Of a stretch of DNA of 25,232 bases, positions 15,928-24,208 are shown piece by piece. Each line of letters begins with the position of its first letter. The stretch's first letter is position 1. The position numbers were made by a program, and so were the translations under genes. The stretch is from Flavobacteriales bacterium (GTDB lineage: Bacteria > Bacteroidota > Bacteroidia > Flavobacteriales > JADGDT01), in contig JAGLEB010000048.1 of assembly GCA_023145275.1 (NCBI GenBank), positions 1-25,232 of the forward strand. The letters run 5' to 3'. The notes under the pieces are model-generated. The model ran no database searches. It had not been told where the DNA came from and saw only the letters and a list, made by a program, of their open reading frames with translations.

Positions 15928-16926
15928 ATGGGAAATAATTCAACCATAGGGGAGTTTATTATCGAATCGCAAAACCATTTTAAATATACAAGTGGTGAGC
16001 TATCACGGCTTTTGAGTTCTATTAGATTAGCTGCGAAAGTTGTAAATCGTGAGGTTAACAAAGCTGGGCTAGTAGATATTCTTGGAGCCGAAGGGAGTGA
16101 GAATATTCAGGGAGAAGAGCAGCAAAAGCTTGATGTTTATGCTAATGATAAATTTATTGAGGCTCTTACAAGTAGAGAAGTAGTTTGTGGTATAGCCTCA
16201 GAAGAGAATGACGATTTTATCAGAATCGAGAATGGAGATAATATTGCCTCAAAATATGTGGTGTTGATGGATCCTCTCGACGGTTCGTCTAATATAGATG
16301 TAAATGTATCAGTGGGAAGTATTTTTTCTATATACCGAAGGGTTTCAGAAACGGGGTCGCCAGTTGTTTTAGAAGATTTTCTGCAGCCAGGTAGCGAGCA
16401 AGTCGCCGCTGGCTATGTCTTATATGGTTCGTCAACTATTATGGTTTATACAACTGGTCATGGTGTGAATGGCTTTACGCTCGATCCATCAATCGGTACT
16501 TTCTATCTGTCGCATCCAAATTTGAAGACTCCGGATAATGGTAATATATATTCGATTAACGAGGGTAACTATGTGCATTTCCCTCAGGGGGTAAAAGATT
16601 ATTTAAAATACTGTCAAGAAGAAAAAGGTGAGAGACCTTACACCTCTAGATATATTGGGTCTTTAGTTTCGGACTTTCATAGAAATATGATAAAAGGGGG
16701 GATATATATATATCCTACGAGCACAAAAGCGCCAAACGGAAAACTTCGCTTGCTTTATGAGTGTAATCCGATTGCATTTTTAGCGGAACAGTCTGGAGCT
16801 ATGGCTTCTGATGGATATCAAAGAATACTCGATATAAAACCTGAAGAACTGCATCAGCGTGTCCCGTTTTTTGTGGGGTCAAAAAATATGGTAATGAAGG
16901 CTATGGAGTTTATGGAGAATAGTTAA
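15928..16926 (+). CDS. fbp: Class I fructose-1,6-bisphosphatase
   Basis: Hydrolyses fructose 1,6-bisphosphate to fructose 6-phosphate, the committed step of gluconeogenesis, in the cytoplasm. At 332 residues it has the normal class I length. The metal-binding signature DPLDGSSN is at residues 115-122. Also present are GEEQQKLDVYAN (62-73), the acidic ASEEND (90-95), and the substrate-binding C-terminal region with YTSRYIGSLVSDFHRN, GGIYIYP and KLRLLYECNPIAFLAEQSG. The N-terminus begins right after an AGAG-rich leader and no better start is available. It reads divergently from aspartate kinase, and an aminotransferase gene follows after 26 bp in the same direction, suggesting an operon. No unusual residue was seen. 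Confidence 0.97.
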   Translation: MGNNSTIGEFIIESQNHFKYTSGELSRLLSSIRLAAKVVNREVNKAGLVDILGAEGSENIQGEEQQKLDVYANDKFIEALTSREVVCGIASEENDDFIRIENGDNIASKYVVLMDPLDGSSNIDVNVSVGSIFSIYRRVSETGSPVVLEDFLQPGSEQVAAGYVLYGSSTIMVYTTGHGVNGFTLDPSIGTFYLSHPNLKTPDNGNIYSINEGNYVHFPQGVKDYLKYCQEEKGERPYTSRYIGSLVSDFHRNMIKGGIYIYPTSTKAPNGKLRLLYECNPIAFLAEQSGAMASDGYQRILDIKPEELHQRVPFFVGSKNMVMKAMEFMENS

Positions 16927-16952
16927 TTTAGTATATTTCAAAATTAATCAAA

Positions 16953-18059
16953 ATGTCAAGTATGCGAATAAAACACAGTGGAGCAAAGTATTCTGCAATT
17001 GTTGGGATAGGTGAGAGGTTGAAAGAGTTGGAGTTAGAGAGTGGAGATAAATATCTAAGACTTAACAGAGGCGTTCCTTCAGTTACTAATATAGATCTTA
17101 GTGAAATTGTGCCACTGATAGATTTTGATTCTCCAAGGATGAAAGTTTATCCGCCAAATTCTGGAATGGATGGGCTTAAAACAGCAATTAATAGTACTTA
17201 CTTTAATGGAACTATTTACGAAGATAATATACACGTAAGTGCGGGAGGGATGAATGCCTTGGATATGGTTTTTAAAACTATTGATGTCGATAAGGTCTTC
17301 CTGCCTGAGTTCTATTGGGGAGCATATATTAATCTGATGAAGATTAATAGTGTAGAAAATTCAACATACTTTTCATTCGATGAATTAAAAGAAAATGCTG
17401 CATCATTAAAAGGCAATGCTGTATTGATTTGTGATCCAAATAACCCTATAGGTAACAAATATGAAGATCAGATGCTACTTGATTTAGTAAAAGAGTTGAA
17501 TGATAATGATGTGATAGTGATTTGGGATAGTCCATATAGAAAAATATTTTCTAAAGATGGAGATATCTTTTATGAGCATCTTTCTGTATTTAAGAACGTA
17601 ATAATAGTAGAAAGCTTTAGCAAATCAATTGGTCTAAGTGGACAGAGAATTGGTTTTATACACTCTATAGATACTGATTTTAATACTGAACTTAGTATTA
17701 ATTTATTATACCAGAATAATGGAGTTAATGCTTTTGCTCAGATATTAGTCGAAAAAATTCTTACAAGTCCTCAAGGTCAAAAAGCAGCTATAGAGTTTCG
17801 TAGGAAGACAATTTCGGATATTAATAAAAATATTGAACTACTAAGAAAGAAAAATCTTCTTGCCGAAGAATTTTATCACGACTCAATTCCTATAGGTATT
17901 TTTGTGATTGTAAAACGGAGTGAAGCACAGTTGTTAGAATCTAAGATCGGAAGCGTAGGTCTATCGTATTTTACAAAAACAGAAAAAGAGAAGGTAAGTA
18001 ATCTTTCGAGAATTTGTATTGCTGTGCCTCACAGTATATTAAAGGAGTATTTTAAATAG
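16953..18059 (+). CDS. Pyridoxal-phosphate-dependent aminotransferase, class I/II fold
   Basis: A 368-residue fold-type I aminotransferase. Visible PLP features are DPNNPIG at 161-167, the cofactor-binding Asp192 in WDSPYR, the Schiff-base lysine K224 in ESFSKSIGLSGQRIG, and the following Arg232 that contacts the PLP phosphate. The substrate-entry sequence YPPNSGMDGLKTAI (66-79) fits the family. The protein is shorter than typical 395-residue aspartate aminotransferases and lacks the clear C-terminal SRICIA...R arrangement I would need to name a substrate, although SRICIAVP is present near the end. The substrate is therefore left open; an aspartate or aromatic amino acid is possible. It begins 26 bp after fbp and is probably co-transcribed with it. 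Confidence 0.88.
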   Translation: MSSMRIKHSGAKYSAIVGIGERLKELELESGDKYLRLNRGVPSVTNIDLSEIVPLIDFDSPRMKVYPPNSGMDGLKTAINSTYFNGTIYEDNIHVSAGGMNALDMVFKTIDVDKVFLPEFYWGAYINLMKINSVENSTYFSFDELKENAASLKGNAVLICDPNNPIGNKYEDQMLLDLVKELNDNDVIVIWDSPYRKIFSKDGDIFYEHLSVFKNVIIVESFSKSIGLSGQRIGFIHSIDTDFNTELSINLLYQNNGVNAFAQILVEKILTSPQGQKAAIEFRRKTISDINKNIELLRKKNLLAEEFYHDSIPIGIFVIVKRSEAQLLESKIGSVGLSYFTKTEKEKVSNLSRICIAVPHSILKEYFK

Positions 18060-18114
18060 CTCGATACTTAAGTTTTTTCATTACCTTCATGATATATTAT
18101 TAACAGGTATCTAA

Positions 18115-19575
18115 ATGAAGAAACTTTTACCCATAATCATATTTTTATTATTTACACTTTCCACTGAAGGACAGGATAGACACTACTGGTATCAGCAATT
18201 TGGCGGTAGGTCAAGTATGTTGGGTGGAGCTGTTGTAGGTGATGTCAGAGATAATAGTGCTACGTTTTACAATCCTGCAGCATTAGGGTTTGTAAAAAAC
18301 AATATGCTATCAATTAGTGCAAATGCCTATAGTATGGCATATTTCAATATTGACGATGCCTTGGGTGAAGGTGTTGATGTTAATGATTATCCTTTTTTAA
18401 TATACCCACAGCTAATTGGTGGTTTTGTGCCATTTACCGAGAATCAAACTTGGAAATGGGGATATTCTCTTATGACTAGGAATAATAGTAGCTACACAAT
18501 ATTTGCTCGCTATGAAGATACAAGAAATGCTTTTGAGAATATTCAGGGTGATGAGAGGTTTATTGCTGGCTACCAAGTACAAGCACTAAAACAAGAACAG
18601 TGGGGAGGAGTAACACTTGGTAGAATGATTAATGAACATTGGTCTTTTGGAACATCAATGTTTATTTCATATAAATCTGTTTCAGGTTCTGAGAGTGTTT
18701 TTTATAAGGCTTTTCCACAAACTGATGAGCCAATTGATGAAGAAGGAAATAGAGTGCCTTTTTATGTTGCAAAATTAGGAGAGAGTAGATATTACGATAT
18801 CCCAATTGTAAATATTATTTGGAAACTTGGATTTGCTGGAGTCTATGACGATTGGAATTTTGGTTTCACCTCTACCTTGCCAGCTATAAATTTATGGTTT
18901 ATGAACTATGGCGATGTACAAAGAGAGCTGGAGATTAGTAATCTTAATTTAGAGGGAGGTTTCTTAACAGATTATTTAGAAATTGGCCGTCTAACCGGAC
19001 AAAAGACAAAGGCTATTACTCCATTATCATTTGCAGCTGGAGTTTCGAAGAAAATACCCAAAGGGAAAATACTTTTTAGCACAGAGTATTTTTTCAAAGT
19101 CGCTACTCATAATATTTTAGAGGCTAGTAATGATGTTGAGTATATTAATACTCCTGGCTTGTCTTTAGAACGAACTCCTAATCTAAATGTAACTGAAGCA
19201 TATAAAGCTGTTTTAAATATGTCAGTGGCCTTAGAATATGAGGTCCTCGAAAGTTGGAATTTATTAACATCGCTTCGTACTGACTTTAATAATCACGAAG
19301 ATATAGCCTATGAGGATGAAGAGCCAATAGAACCATATTTTTCGCCGTGGGATCTATATCATTTTACTTTAGGAACACAGCATATAGGTGAGAAAAGTAA
19401 TCTTACCGCTGGTGTTCAATATTCTTTTGGCTTCGGAAGTACAGAGCAATATCAAAACTTTACAGATAAAGATAATTCAATAGGTGGAGTTTTTAATCCT
19501 AACTTAAATGATATGAGCTATCAGTATCATGGTTTTACAGTTACAATTAGTTATGCTTATAAATTTGCTGAGTAG
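18115..19575 (+). CDS. FadL/OmpP1-like outer-membrane beta-barrel protein
   Basis: A 486-residue predicted outer-membrane protein. Residues 1-18 form a signal peptide. The mature N-terminus carries the pattern of FadL-type transporters, GGRSSMLGGAVVGDVRDNSA then FYNPAALGF (residues about 30-60), corresponding to the NPA motif region of FadL/TodX porins. The rest alternates short aromatic-rich strands with polar turns, as in a beta-barrel, and ends in the aromatic YAYKF close to the C-terminus. Substrates of FadL relatives are hydrophobic compounds such as long-chain fatty acids; nothing here fixes the substrate. It starts 55 bp after the aminotransferase and may share its transcript. No terminator was identified until 19854-19890. 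Confidence 0.75.
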   Translation: MKKLLPIIIFLLFTLSTEGQDRHYWYQQFGGRSSMLGGAVVGDVRDNSATFYNPAALGFVKNNMLSISANAYSMAYFNIDDALGEGVDVNDYPFLIYPQLIGGFVPFTENQTWKWGYSLMTRNNSSYTIFARYEDTRNAFENIQGDERFIAGYQVQALKQEQWGGVTLGRMINEHWSFGTSMFISYKSVSGSESVFYKAFPQTDEPIDEEGNRVPFYVAKLGESRYYDIPIVNIIWKLGFAGVYDDWNFGFTSTLPAINLWFMNYGDVQRELEISNLNLEGGFLTDYLEIGRLTGQKTKAITPLSFAAGVSKKIPKGKILFSTEYFFKVATHNILEASNDVEYINTPGLSLERTPNLNVTEAYKAVLNMSVALEYEVLESWNLLTSLRTDFNNHEDIAYEDEEPIEPYFSPWDLYHFTLGTQHIGEKSNLTAGVQYSFGFGSTEQYQNFTDKDNSIGGVFNPNLNDMSYQYHGFTVTISYAYKFAE

Positions 19576-19939
19576 AGTGGACTATCGCCAATAGATGTGA
19601 ATATTAAGTGCAATCCCGATGTATAAAGTATATAAACTTTCTTTTGTTTATACCACAGTGCACTAACTTCAAAGGATGTTAGTGAGTACTCTGATATGAC
19701 TTATATACTTTTTGATCTGATGATGTTTTAATTGTTGTTTTTGTTTGAGTTGTTGGCTGTATAGCTGATTGTGATCTATAATATTTTCTTATTACAATAA
19801 TTCAGACTCACAATAATAAATCAAAAATCATTAATCATAAGTTTCTTTCAATAAATAAGGCTGCCTCTACTTTGTTGAGGCAGCCTTATTAGGTTAATTT
19901 TTAGAAATTTACTCCTTATAGAATATCAATAATAACTGA
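19576..19939. other. Intergenic region between convergent genes
   Basis: This 364-bp AT-rich gap lies between the FadL-like gene (+) and the lamin-tail lipoprotein gene (-). I see a perfect 7-bp hairpin (CACTAAC at 19661-19667 with GTTAGTG at 19678-19684) without a T tract, and the strong terminator at 19854-19890. No ORF or RNA gene could be supported. Confidence 0.6.
19850..19890. terminator. Intrinsic terminator between convergent genes
   Basis: AATAAGGCTGCCTC (19854-19867) and GAGGCAGCCTTATT (19877-19890) form a perfect 14-bp stem with a 9-nt loop. The minus side ends in TTATTTATT and the plus side in TTATT. It ends the lamin-tail lipoprotein gene and could also stop + strand transcription. 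Confidence 0.85.
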
Positions 19940-20938
19940 TTAGTTGTGAGATGCTTTTCCATTGTTACTCTCGCCTTTTGATACCTCAGAAAAGAAAACA
20001 ATTTCATCTCCTCCATCTGTTTTACGGCCAACAGTTTCAATTTGATCACTCTCAACTGCTGGAATTTCTATTTCTGCAATTAAAGTTCCTGAAGTATTAA
20101 AAATAAATACCCAATCTCCTGATTTTCCTAAACCAAATACTGGAACATTAGGATCATCTGAGCCTTTATAAACGTCAAATACTTTGAAGCCTTTTGCTGG
20201 AACAATTGTTCCGGCTGGAAAAGAAAATTCTTTTTCAGGTTTTTTTGCATCATCATTCATCGTATACCCTGTAAGATCTATGTCAACATCACTACTATTG
20301 TATAGCTCAATGAAATCTTTAGTCTCATCCCAAGGAAGAGGATTCACAACATTTTTTTGGTTGTTGGTAAATACTTCATTCACGAATAAACCAATATCAT
20401 TTGTTACCGGCTGGCGGGCTTCTCCTTTATTTTCGCCATCCTTAGTGTGTTGTGCAAAAATCATCCACTCAGCATCACCATCACTAGTGCGGCCATAGCT
20501 CTCAAGTTCTTTTAAACTCGGGCATGCTATACTGTCTATCACATTCATTTCTGCATCTGCTAAAACAACATATTCGTCCGGCCCCTTGCTTAACCCAAAT
20601 ATAGGATAGCTTGTTGGATCAGAGTGTAATTCATACTTGTCACACTCAATAAGTAAACGTTCTTTGTTTCCTATGCTTGTGTTCGAAGGAAAAGTAAATG
20701 CTTCTTCTCTGCCACCTGCTTCCCATAGCTTAAATCCTGTTAGATCAATGGTTTTACCTGTATTGTTGTACAATTCTATGAAATCTAAATCTCCTATTTC
20801 TTTTTGTGGGCTCCATGTGTAAACTTCGTTGATTACTAAATCTCCATTTACTGGTGTTTCTTCAGAATCCTTCTCACAAGAAGAATTAAGCATTGCCACT
20901 ATAGCTAATGCCACTGTAGCTAGTTTGTTTATTTTCAT
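19940..20938 (-). CDS. Lipoprotein with two lamin-tail domains
   Basis: A 332-residue secreted lipoprotein. The signal peptide ends in the lipobox LNSSC (Cys21), followed by the acidic EKDSEE, a sequence type that favours surface export of Bacteroidota lipoproteins. Two lamin-tail (LTD) domains follow. The first starts at about 33 (LVINEVYTWSPQ, then DFIELYNNTGKTIDLTGFKL). The second starts at about 185 (LFVNEVFTNNQKN, then DFIELYNSSDVDIDLTGYTM). Both are immunoglobulin-like beta sandwiches. Each repeat ends with a similar GRTSDG or GRKTDG stretch, showing internal duplication. The function is unknown; such domains often bind ligands or anchor secreted enzymes. I chose the ATG at 20938; a TTG at 20947 is in frame but less likely. 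No -7 box was found upstream. Confidence 0.88.
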   Translation of the reverse strand: MKINKLATVALAIVAMLNSSCEKDSEETPVNGDLVINEVYTWSPQKEIGDLDFIELYNNTGKTIDLTGFKLWEAGGREEAFTFPSNTSIGNKERLLIECDKYELHSDPTSYPIFGLSKGPDEYVVLADAEMNVIDSIACPSLKELESYGRTSDGDAEWMIFAQHTKDGENKGEARQPVTNDIGLFVNEVFTNNQKNVVNPLPWDETKDFIELYNSSDVDIDLTGYTMNDDAKKPEKEFSFPAGTIVPAKGFKVFDVYKGSDDPNVPVFGLGKSGDWVFIFNTSGTLIAEIEIPAVESDQIETVGRKTDGGDEIVFFSEVSKGESNNGKASHN

Positions 20939-21088
20939 CTGTTTCAATTTTACCTTTAGGTTAGATACTACATTTATTATTAAGTATCAGTTAAATTCAA
21001 TGAAGGTAAAACTACTTATATTTACAATGTTATGGGGTTGAGTTTGATATGATTTTTGTCATTGAGTTTGTATTAATCCATCCATAGT

Positions 21089-21418
21089 TCATATGTTTAA
21101 TATTATAAACTTTGGCTTAGTTTTAGAGGAGGCAGTTGAAAAGAACAGTACCTGTAATATTTGGACATGACTCTCTACTAACAACTTAAGTGAAAATGAA
21201 GTATACAACCGGAGTCTTTTACTTTCATATACAATAATCTTATTTATCTTGATGCTATCTACTCGCTTTGGAATCTTTAATCCTGTATTTTTATCGAAGA
21301 AACGGTAGTAAGTTTTGGTGCTAAGTGAGTGCTTAAAGTACCTTTTTTTATGAGAAATGTAGATCAAACTCTTCTTGTTTAAATTTTTTGGATGGTTTAA
21401 TTTAATTTCATTTTTCAT
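21089..21418 (-). CDS. Doubtful small ORF, unknown product
   Basis: An open frame of 109 codons that starts with ATG and has a Lys-rich, basic product. It shows no motif, signal peptide or membrane helix that I recognise, and no TAnnTTTG box just upstream. It lies between a lipoprotein gene and the rpsO promoter. The composition is compatible with either a small unknown protein or a chance ORF in AT-rich DNA. If it is not a gene, then 20939-21479 is an intergenic region holding nothing else I can identify. Confidence 0.25.
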   Translation of the reverse strand: MKNEIKLNHPKNLNKKSLIYISHKKRYFKHSLSTKTYYRFFDKNTGLKIPKRVDSIKINKIIVYESKRLRLYTSFSLKLLVESHVQILQVLFFSTASSKTKPKFIILNI

Positions 21419-21479
21419 CTTAACGTCTGTTGTGACTGGAACCCATGTAATTACAAGATGTAAAGCTGAAAATCATCCA

Positions 21480-21510
21480 TTGCCATTACAAATAATATAA
21501 CTATATTTGC
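21480..21510 (+). promoter_or_regulatory. Consensus promoter of rpsO
   Basis: TTG at 21480-21482 is followed after exactly 19 nt by TATATTTGC at 21502-21510, a full match to the Bacteroidota consensus. The box is followed by ACCCGC. It lies 54 nt before the rpsO ATG. Confidence 0.85.
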
Positions 21511-21564
21511 ACCCGCTTATCAGAACGATAAGTTTTACATAATAATTATTTAAATAATATTGGC

Positions 21565-21834
21565 ATGTATTTAACAGCTGAAAAGAAAAGAGAGATCTTC
21601 GCAAAGTACGGAGCAAACGAGACTAACACAGGTTCTGCTGAAGGTCAAATAGCATTGTTTACTTTCCGTATCAACCACCTAACTGAGCACTTGAAAAGAA
21701 ATCGTAAAGATTTTAATACTGAGCGTTCTCTAGTTAAATTGGTAGGTAAGCGTCGTTCATTACTTGATTATATGATCAAGAATGATATCGCTAAATACCG
21801 TGAATTGATTAAAGATCTTGGAATTAGAAAATAA
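21565..21834 (+). CDS. rpsO: 30S ribosomal protein S15
   Basis: Binds the central domain of 16S rRNA early in 30S assembly. The 89-residue product has the typical S15 length. It shows the family signature across the middle (NTGSAEGQIALFTFRINHLTEHLK, split here as NTGSAEGQIAL at about 21-31 and RINHLTEHLK at about 35-44). KDFNTERSLVKLVGKRRSLLDY follows. The gene has its own strong promoter and its own terminator, so it forms a monocistronic unit. In many bacteria pnp follows rpsO directly; here an intron fragment and amt come between. Confidence 0.98.
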   Translation: MYLTAEKKREIFAKYGANETNTGSAEGQIALFTFRINHLTEHLKRNRKDFNTERSLVKLVGKRRSLLDYMIKNDIAKYRELIKDLGIRK

Positions 21835-21856
21835 TCTAATCAACTTATTAGTTAAA

Positions 21857-21888
21857 AGAGGCTTCATTTTTGGAGCCTCTTTTTTTTT
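21857..21888 (+). terminator. Intrinsic terminator of rpsO
   Basis: AGAGGCT (21857-21863) pairs with AGCCTCT (21874-21880), extended inward by three weaker pairs, and is followed by a run of about nine T. It lies 23 nt after the rpsO stop. The intron fragment begins right behind the T run. Confidence 0.92.
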
Positions 21889-21891
21889 GGT

Positions 21892-22215
21892 GTGTGCCGT
21901 GTATGGGAAATAACTAGTCGGTGCAAGTCCGATATGGGGGTTTGTAACTTCCAACCATTAGCTGAGAGCAAGGGTGTCGTGGGTGACTGCGAATCTGAAG
22001 GAAGCTTCAAGCAAATTTCCGAACCGAGGAATACGAATATCATCAGGCATACCTGATTAGGATGAGTTCGTAAAACAAAGTCCTATAGTTACACGGAAAG
22101 TCAGGGTGTAAATGATGCGGTTACATGGAAAGAAATTAATTGACTTACCGCGGGAGATCTCACAGTCGTAATTCACTAAAAGCGAATTATGGTCGTAAAA
22201 GGTTAGTTGTGAGAG
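21892..22215 (+). mobile_element. 5' fragment of a bacterial group II intron, truncated
   Basis: The segment opens with GTGTGCC, fitting the group II 5' end GUGYG. It continues with features of intron domain I and following domains: TCGGTGCAAGTCCGA (about 21918-21932), GAGAGCAAGGGTGTCGTGGG (21964 onward), and GAATCTGAAGGAAGC (21991-22005). Paired stems follow, such as ATCAGG/CCTGAT (22042-22057) and CTCACA/TGTGAG (22159-22213). Base use is clearly more GC-rich and structured than the flanks. A functional intron would continue into domain IV with a reverse transcriptase/maturase ORF and then the GAGCC-type domain V and the branch-point domain VI. None is visible before the amt promoter, so it looks 3'-truncated and unable to splice by itself. 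The subclass is not determined. The end near 22215 is approximate; a hairpin with unrelated sequence (about 22213-22249) follows. Confidence 0.82.
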
Positions 22216-22437
22216 GATAGATAGGAAACTAATCACTATCTTCCTACTCGATTAATGATATATTCTAAATTGTAATCTAAATTGCGTTTTATTGCAGTTA
22301 AGAAGAACTAAATTTTCACTTTTATCTTTCGAAATATTGTAATATTTATAAAATCTCTTATTTAATTATTGTTTTCATATTTATTCTTGGTTAAATTATG
22401 TAATTCAATAAAATCAGCGACATAAGCTGTTTGTATA

Positions 22438-22470
22438 TTGCCTACCCCCCTTATTTTTACATATATTTGC
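22438..22470 (+). promoter_or_regulatory. Consensus promoter of the ammonium transporter gene
   Basis: TTG at 22438-22440 is followed after 21 nt by TATATTTGC at 22462-22470, then TCCCGC. Transcription should begin near 22474-22478, which decides between two possible amt start codons in favour of 22517. Confidence 0.75.
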
Positions 22471-22516
22471 TCCCGCAATGGGTAAAAACACATATTACCC
22501 CATCAAATTTACAACT

Positions 22517-23923
22517 ATGACCAAAAATAACGCAACTACTTCGAAAAAGAAGAAGTATTTTCTATTGATACTTTCTCTACTGATTATGAGTCTGTTTTTA
22601 ATTCCGACAACAACAATAGAGAATGATTTACCAATAAATGGTGCCGACACAGCTTGGATGCTAACGGCAACGGTATTAGTATTCTTTATGACACCAGGCT
22701 TATCTTTTTTCTATGGAGGTATGGTTTCTAAAGAGAATATTATATCAACAATGCTTCAAAGTTTTATCTCGCTTGGGGTAGTCAGTATAATTTGGGTTGT
22801 TGTTGGCTTCTCTTTGTCTTTTGGCGAAGATATAGGTGGTGTAATAGGTAATCCATTCACTTATTTTATGTTTAGAAATGTTGGACTTTCACCTCATGTG
22901 GATTTTGCTCCAACATTCCCATTTTTGATTTTTGCAATGTTTCAATTGAAATTTGCCATTATCACGCCAGCAATTATTACTGGAAGTTTTGCCGAAAGAA
23001 TTAAATTCGATAGCTACCTTATATTTATAGTATTATTCTCAATATTTATTTATACTCCATTGGCTCACATGGTGTGGCACCCTGAAGGAATATTAAGAAA
23101 AATTGGAATTCTTGATTTTGCAGGGGGTACAGTTGTACATATGTCTGCTGGATATGCTGCTTTGGCAGGAGCTATAATACTAGGAAAGCGTAGAGTTTTG
23201 AAGTCAAACAATGGTGGTTCTCATAATCCGGTAAATATTCCTTTTATACTTTTAGGAACAGGTATGCTCTGGTTTGGATGGTTTGGATTTAATGCAGGTT
23301 CAGCCCTTGGAGCAAACAAAGATGCTGCATTGGCATTCGGAACAACTGCTTTGGCTTCTGCCTCGGCAATGGTTTCATGGGTTCTTTACGACAGAATCAT
23401 GGGGCGAAAAGTTTCGGCAGTTGGTGCTGCAATTGGTGCTGTGGTAGGACTTGTAGCAATTACTCCCGGTGCAGCATACGTTACATTAGGGCAGAGTGTT
23501 TTTATTGGTTTTGCTGGTGCGATGATTAGTAATATTGCTCTATATGTAAAAAATAAAAAAGGACTCGACGATACTTTAGATGTTTTCCCATGTCATGGTA
23601 TTGGAGGTATTTCGGGAATGATTTTTACAGCAATTTTCGCTAAGGATGTTGGTTTAATATATGGTGATTATGTATCTTTTTTCATACACATGGGAGCCCT
23701 AGTAGGAGTGAGTATATTTACTTTCGGTGGAGCTTATGTTTTGTATATGATTACGGATAAAATTTCGCCATTGAGAGTTGATAAAGAGGAGGAACTGGTA
23801 GGTTTAGATATTAGTCAGCATGGCGAAAGTTATGTACCTACAGTTAGTAAAGATTATACTAAAATAGATGAAGAACCTAGAGTTTCAATTACGAGAGGAA
23901 ACTATTATAAAAAAAGAAAGTAG
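22517..23923 (+). CDS. amt: Ammonium transporter, Amt family
   Basis: Inner-membrane channel of the Amt/Mep/Rh family that conducts ammonium into the cell. With the ATG at 22517 the protein has 468 residues. The first hydrophobic stretch (14-30) resembles the cleaved signal peptide of AmtB. The twin pore histidines are H208 (FAGGTVVHMSAGYAAL) and H360 (DVFPCHGIGGISG). The gating phenylalanines lie in MFQLKFAIITP (about 141-151), and GSFAERIKF is present at about 156-164. The C-terminal tail (LRVDKEEELVGLDISQHGES) is close to the region that PII protein GlnK binds in other bacteria, so PII control is likely, but no glnK lies nearby in this window. An upstream ATG at 22478 is in frame but lies at the predicted transcription start. 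It is a monocistronic unit with its own promoter and terminator. Confidence 0.95.
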   Translation: MTKNNATTSKKKKYFLLILSLLIMSLFLIPTTTIENDLPINGADTAWMLTATVLVFFMTPGLSFFYGGMVSKENIISTMLQSFISLGVVSIIWVVVGFSLSFGEDIGGVIGNPFTYFMFRNVGLSPHVDFAPTFPFLIFAMFQLKFAIITPAIITGSFAERIKFDSYLIFIVLFSIFIYTPLAHMVWHPEGILRKIGILDFAGGTVVHMSAGYAALAGAIILGKRRVLKSNNGGSHNPVNIPFILLGTGMLWFGWFGFNAGSALGANKDAALAFGTTALASASAMVSWVLYDRIMGRKVSAVGAAIGAVVGLVAITPGAAYVTLGQSVFIGFAGAMISNIALYVKNKKGLDDTLDVFPCHGIGGISGMIFTAIFAKDVGLIYGDYVSFFIHMGALVGVSIFTFGGAYVLYMITDKISPLRVDKEEELVGLDISQHGESYVPTVSKDYTKIDEEPRVSITRGNYYKKRK

Positions 23924-24056
23924 TGTTTAGGTAACCTTAAACTATTGATAGTGTCTTTCGGATTAACGTTCTACTATTTTGTTGTGGCGTAAAAAAATCA
24001 AATTAAACGAAGATATTGCAGTTTTATTATAGCCACTAGATGTAGATTTTACTATC

Positions 24057-24103
24057 AGCCTATTGTATTTTTCTTGTAAAATATAATAGGCTGTTTTTTT
24101 TTT
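24057..24103 (+). terminator. Intrinsic terminator of amt
   Basis: AGCCTATTGTATTTT (24057-24071) pairs with AAAATATAATAGGCT (24078-24092) over 15 positions with one G-T wobble, followed by a run of ten T. It lies about 135 nt after the amt stop. Confidence 0.9.
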
Positions 24104-24208
24104 ACTAGCTCATAAAAGATGTAACTTGCGCCCCGATTATAGAAAGTAAAAAATATTTAGATGCCACGCAAGATGTATGGTGGCATTCAGTTAAATTACA
24201 AGAAAATT

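Noticed and set aside
15867..16061. 64-codon minus-strand ORF overlapping the fbp start
   Set aside because: It is antisense to the conserved N-terminus of fructose bisphosphatase and has no support.
19661..19684. Hairpin CACTAAC/GTTAGTG as terminator of the FadL-like gene
   Set aside because: No T tract follows the stem; the stronger terminator is at 19854-19890.
21760..21954. 64-codon minus-strand ORF across the rpsO end and terminator
   Set aside because: It crosses the rpsO coding end, its terminator and the intron start in antisense, so it is a chance frame.
21892..22215. Riboswitch upstream of amt
   Set aside because: The structured, GC-richer block first suggests a riboswitch, but the GTGYG opening, GTGCAAGTCC and GAATCTGAAGGAAGC elements belong to group II introns, and the amt promoter lies downstream of the block, so it is not in the amt leader.
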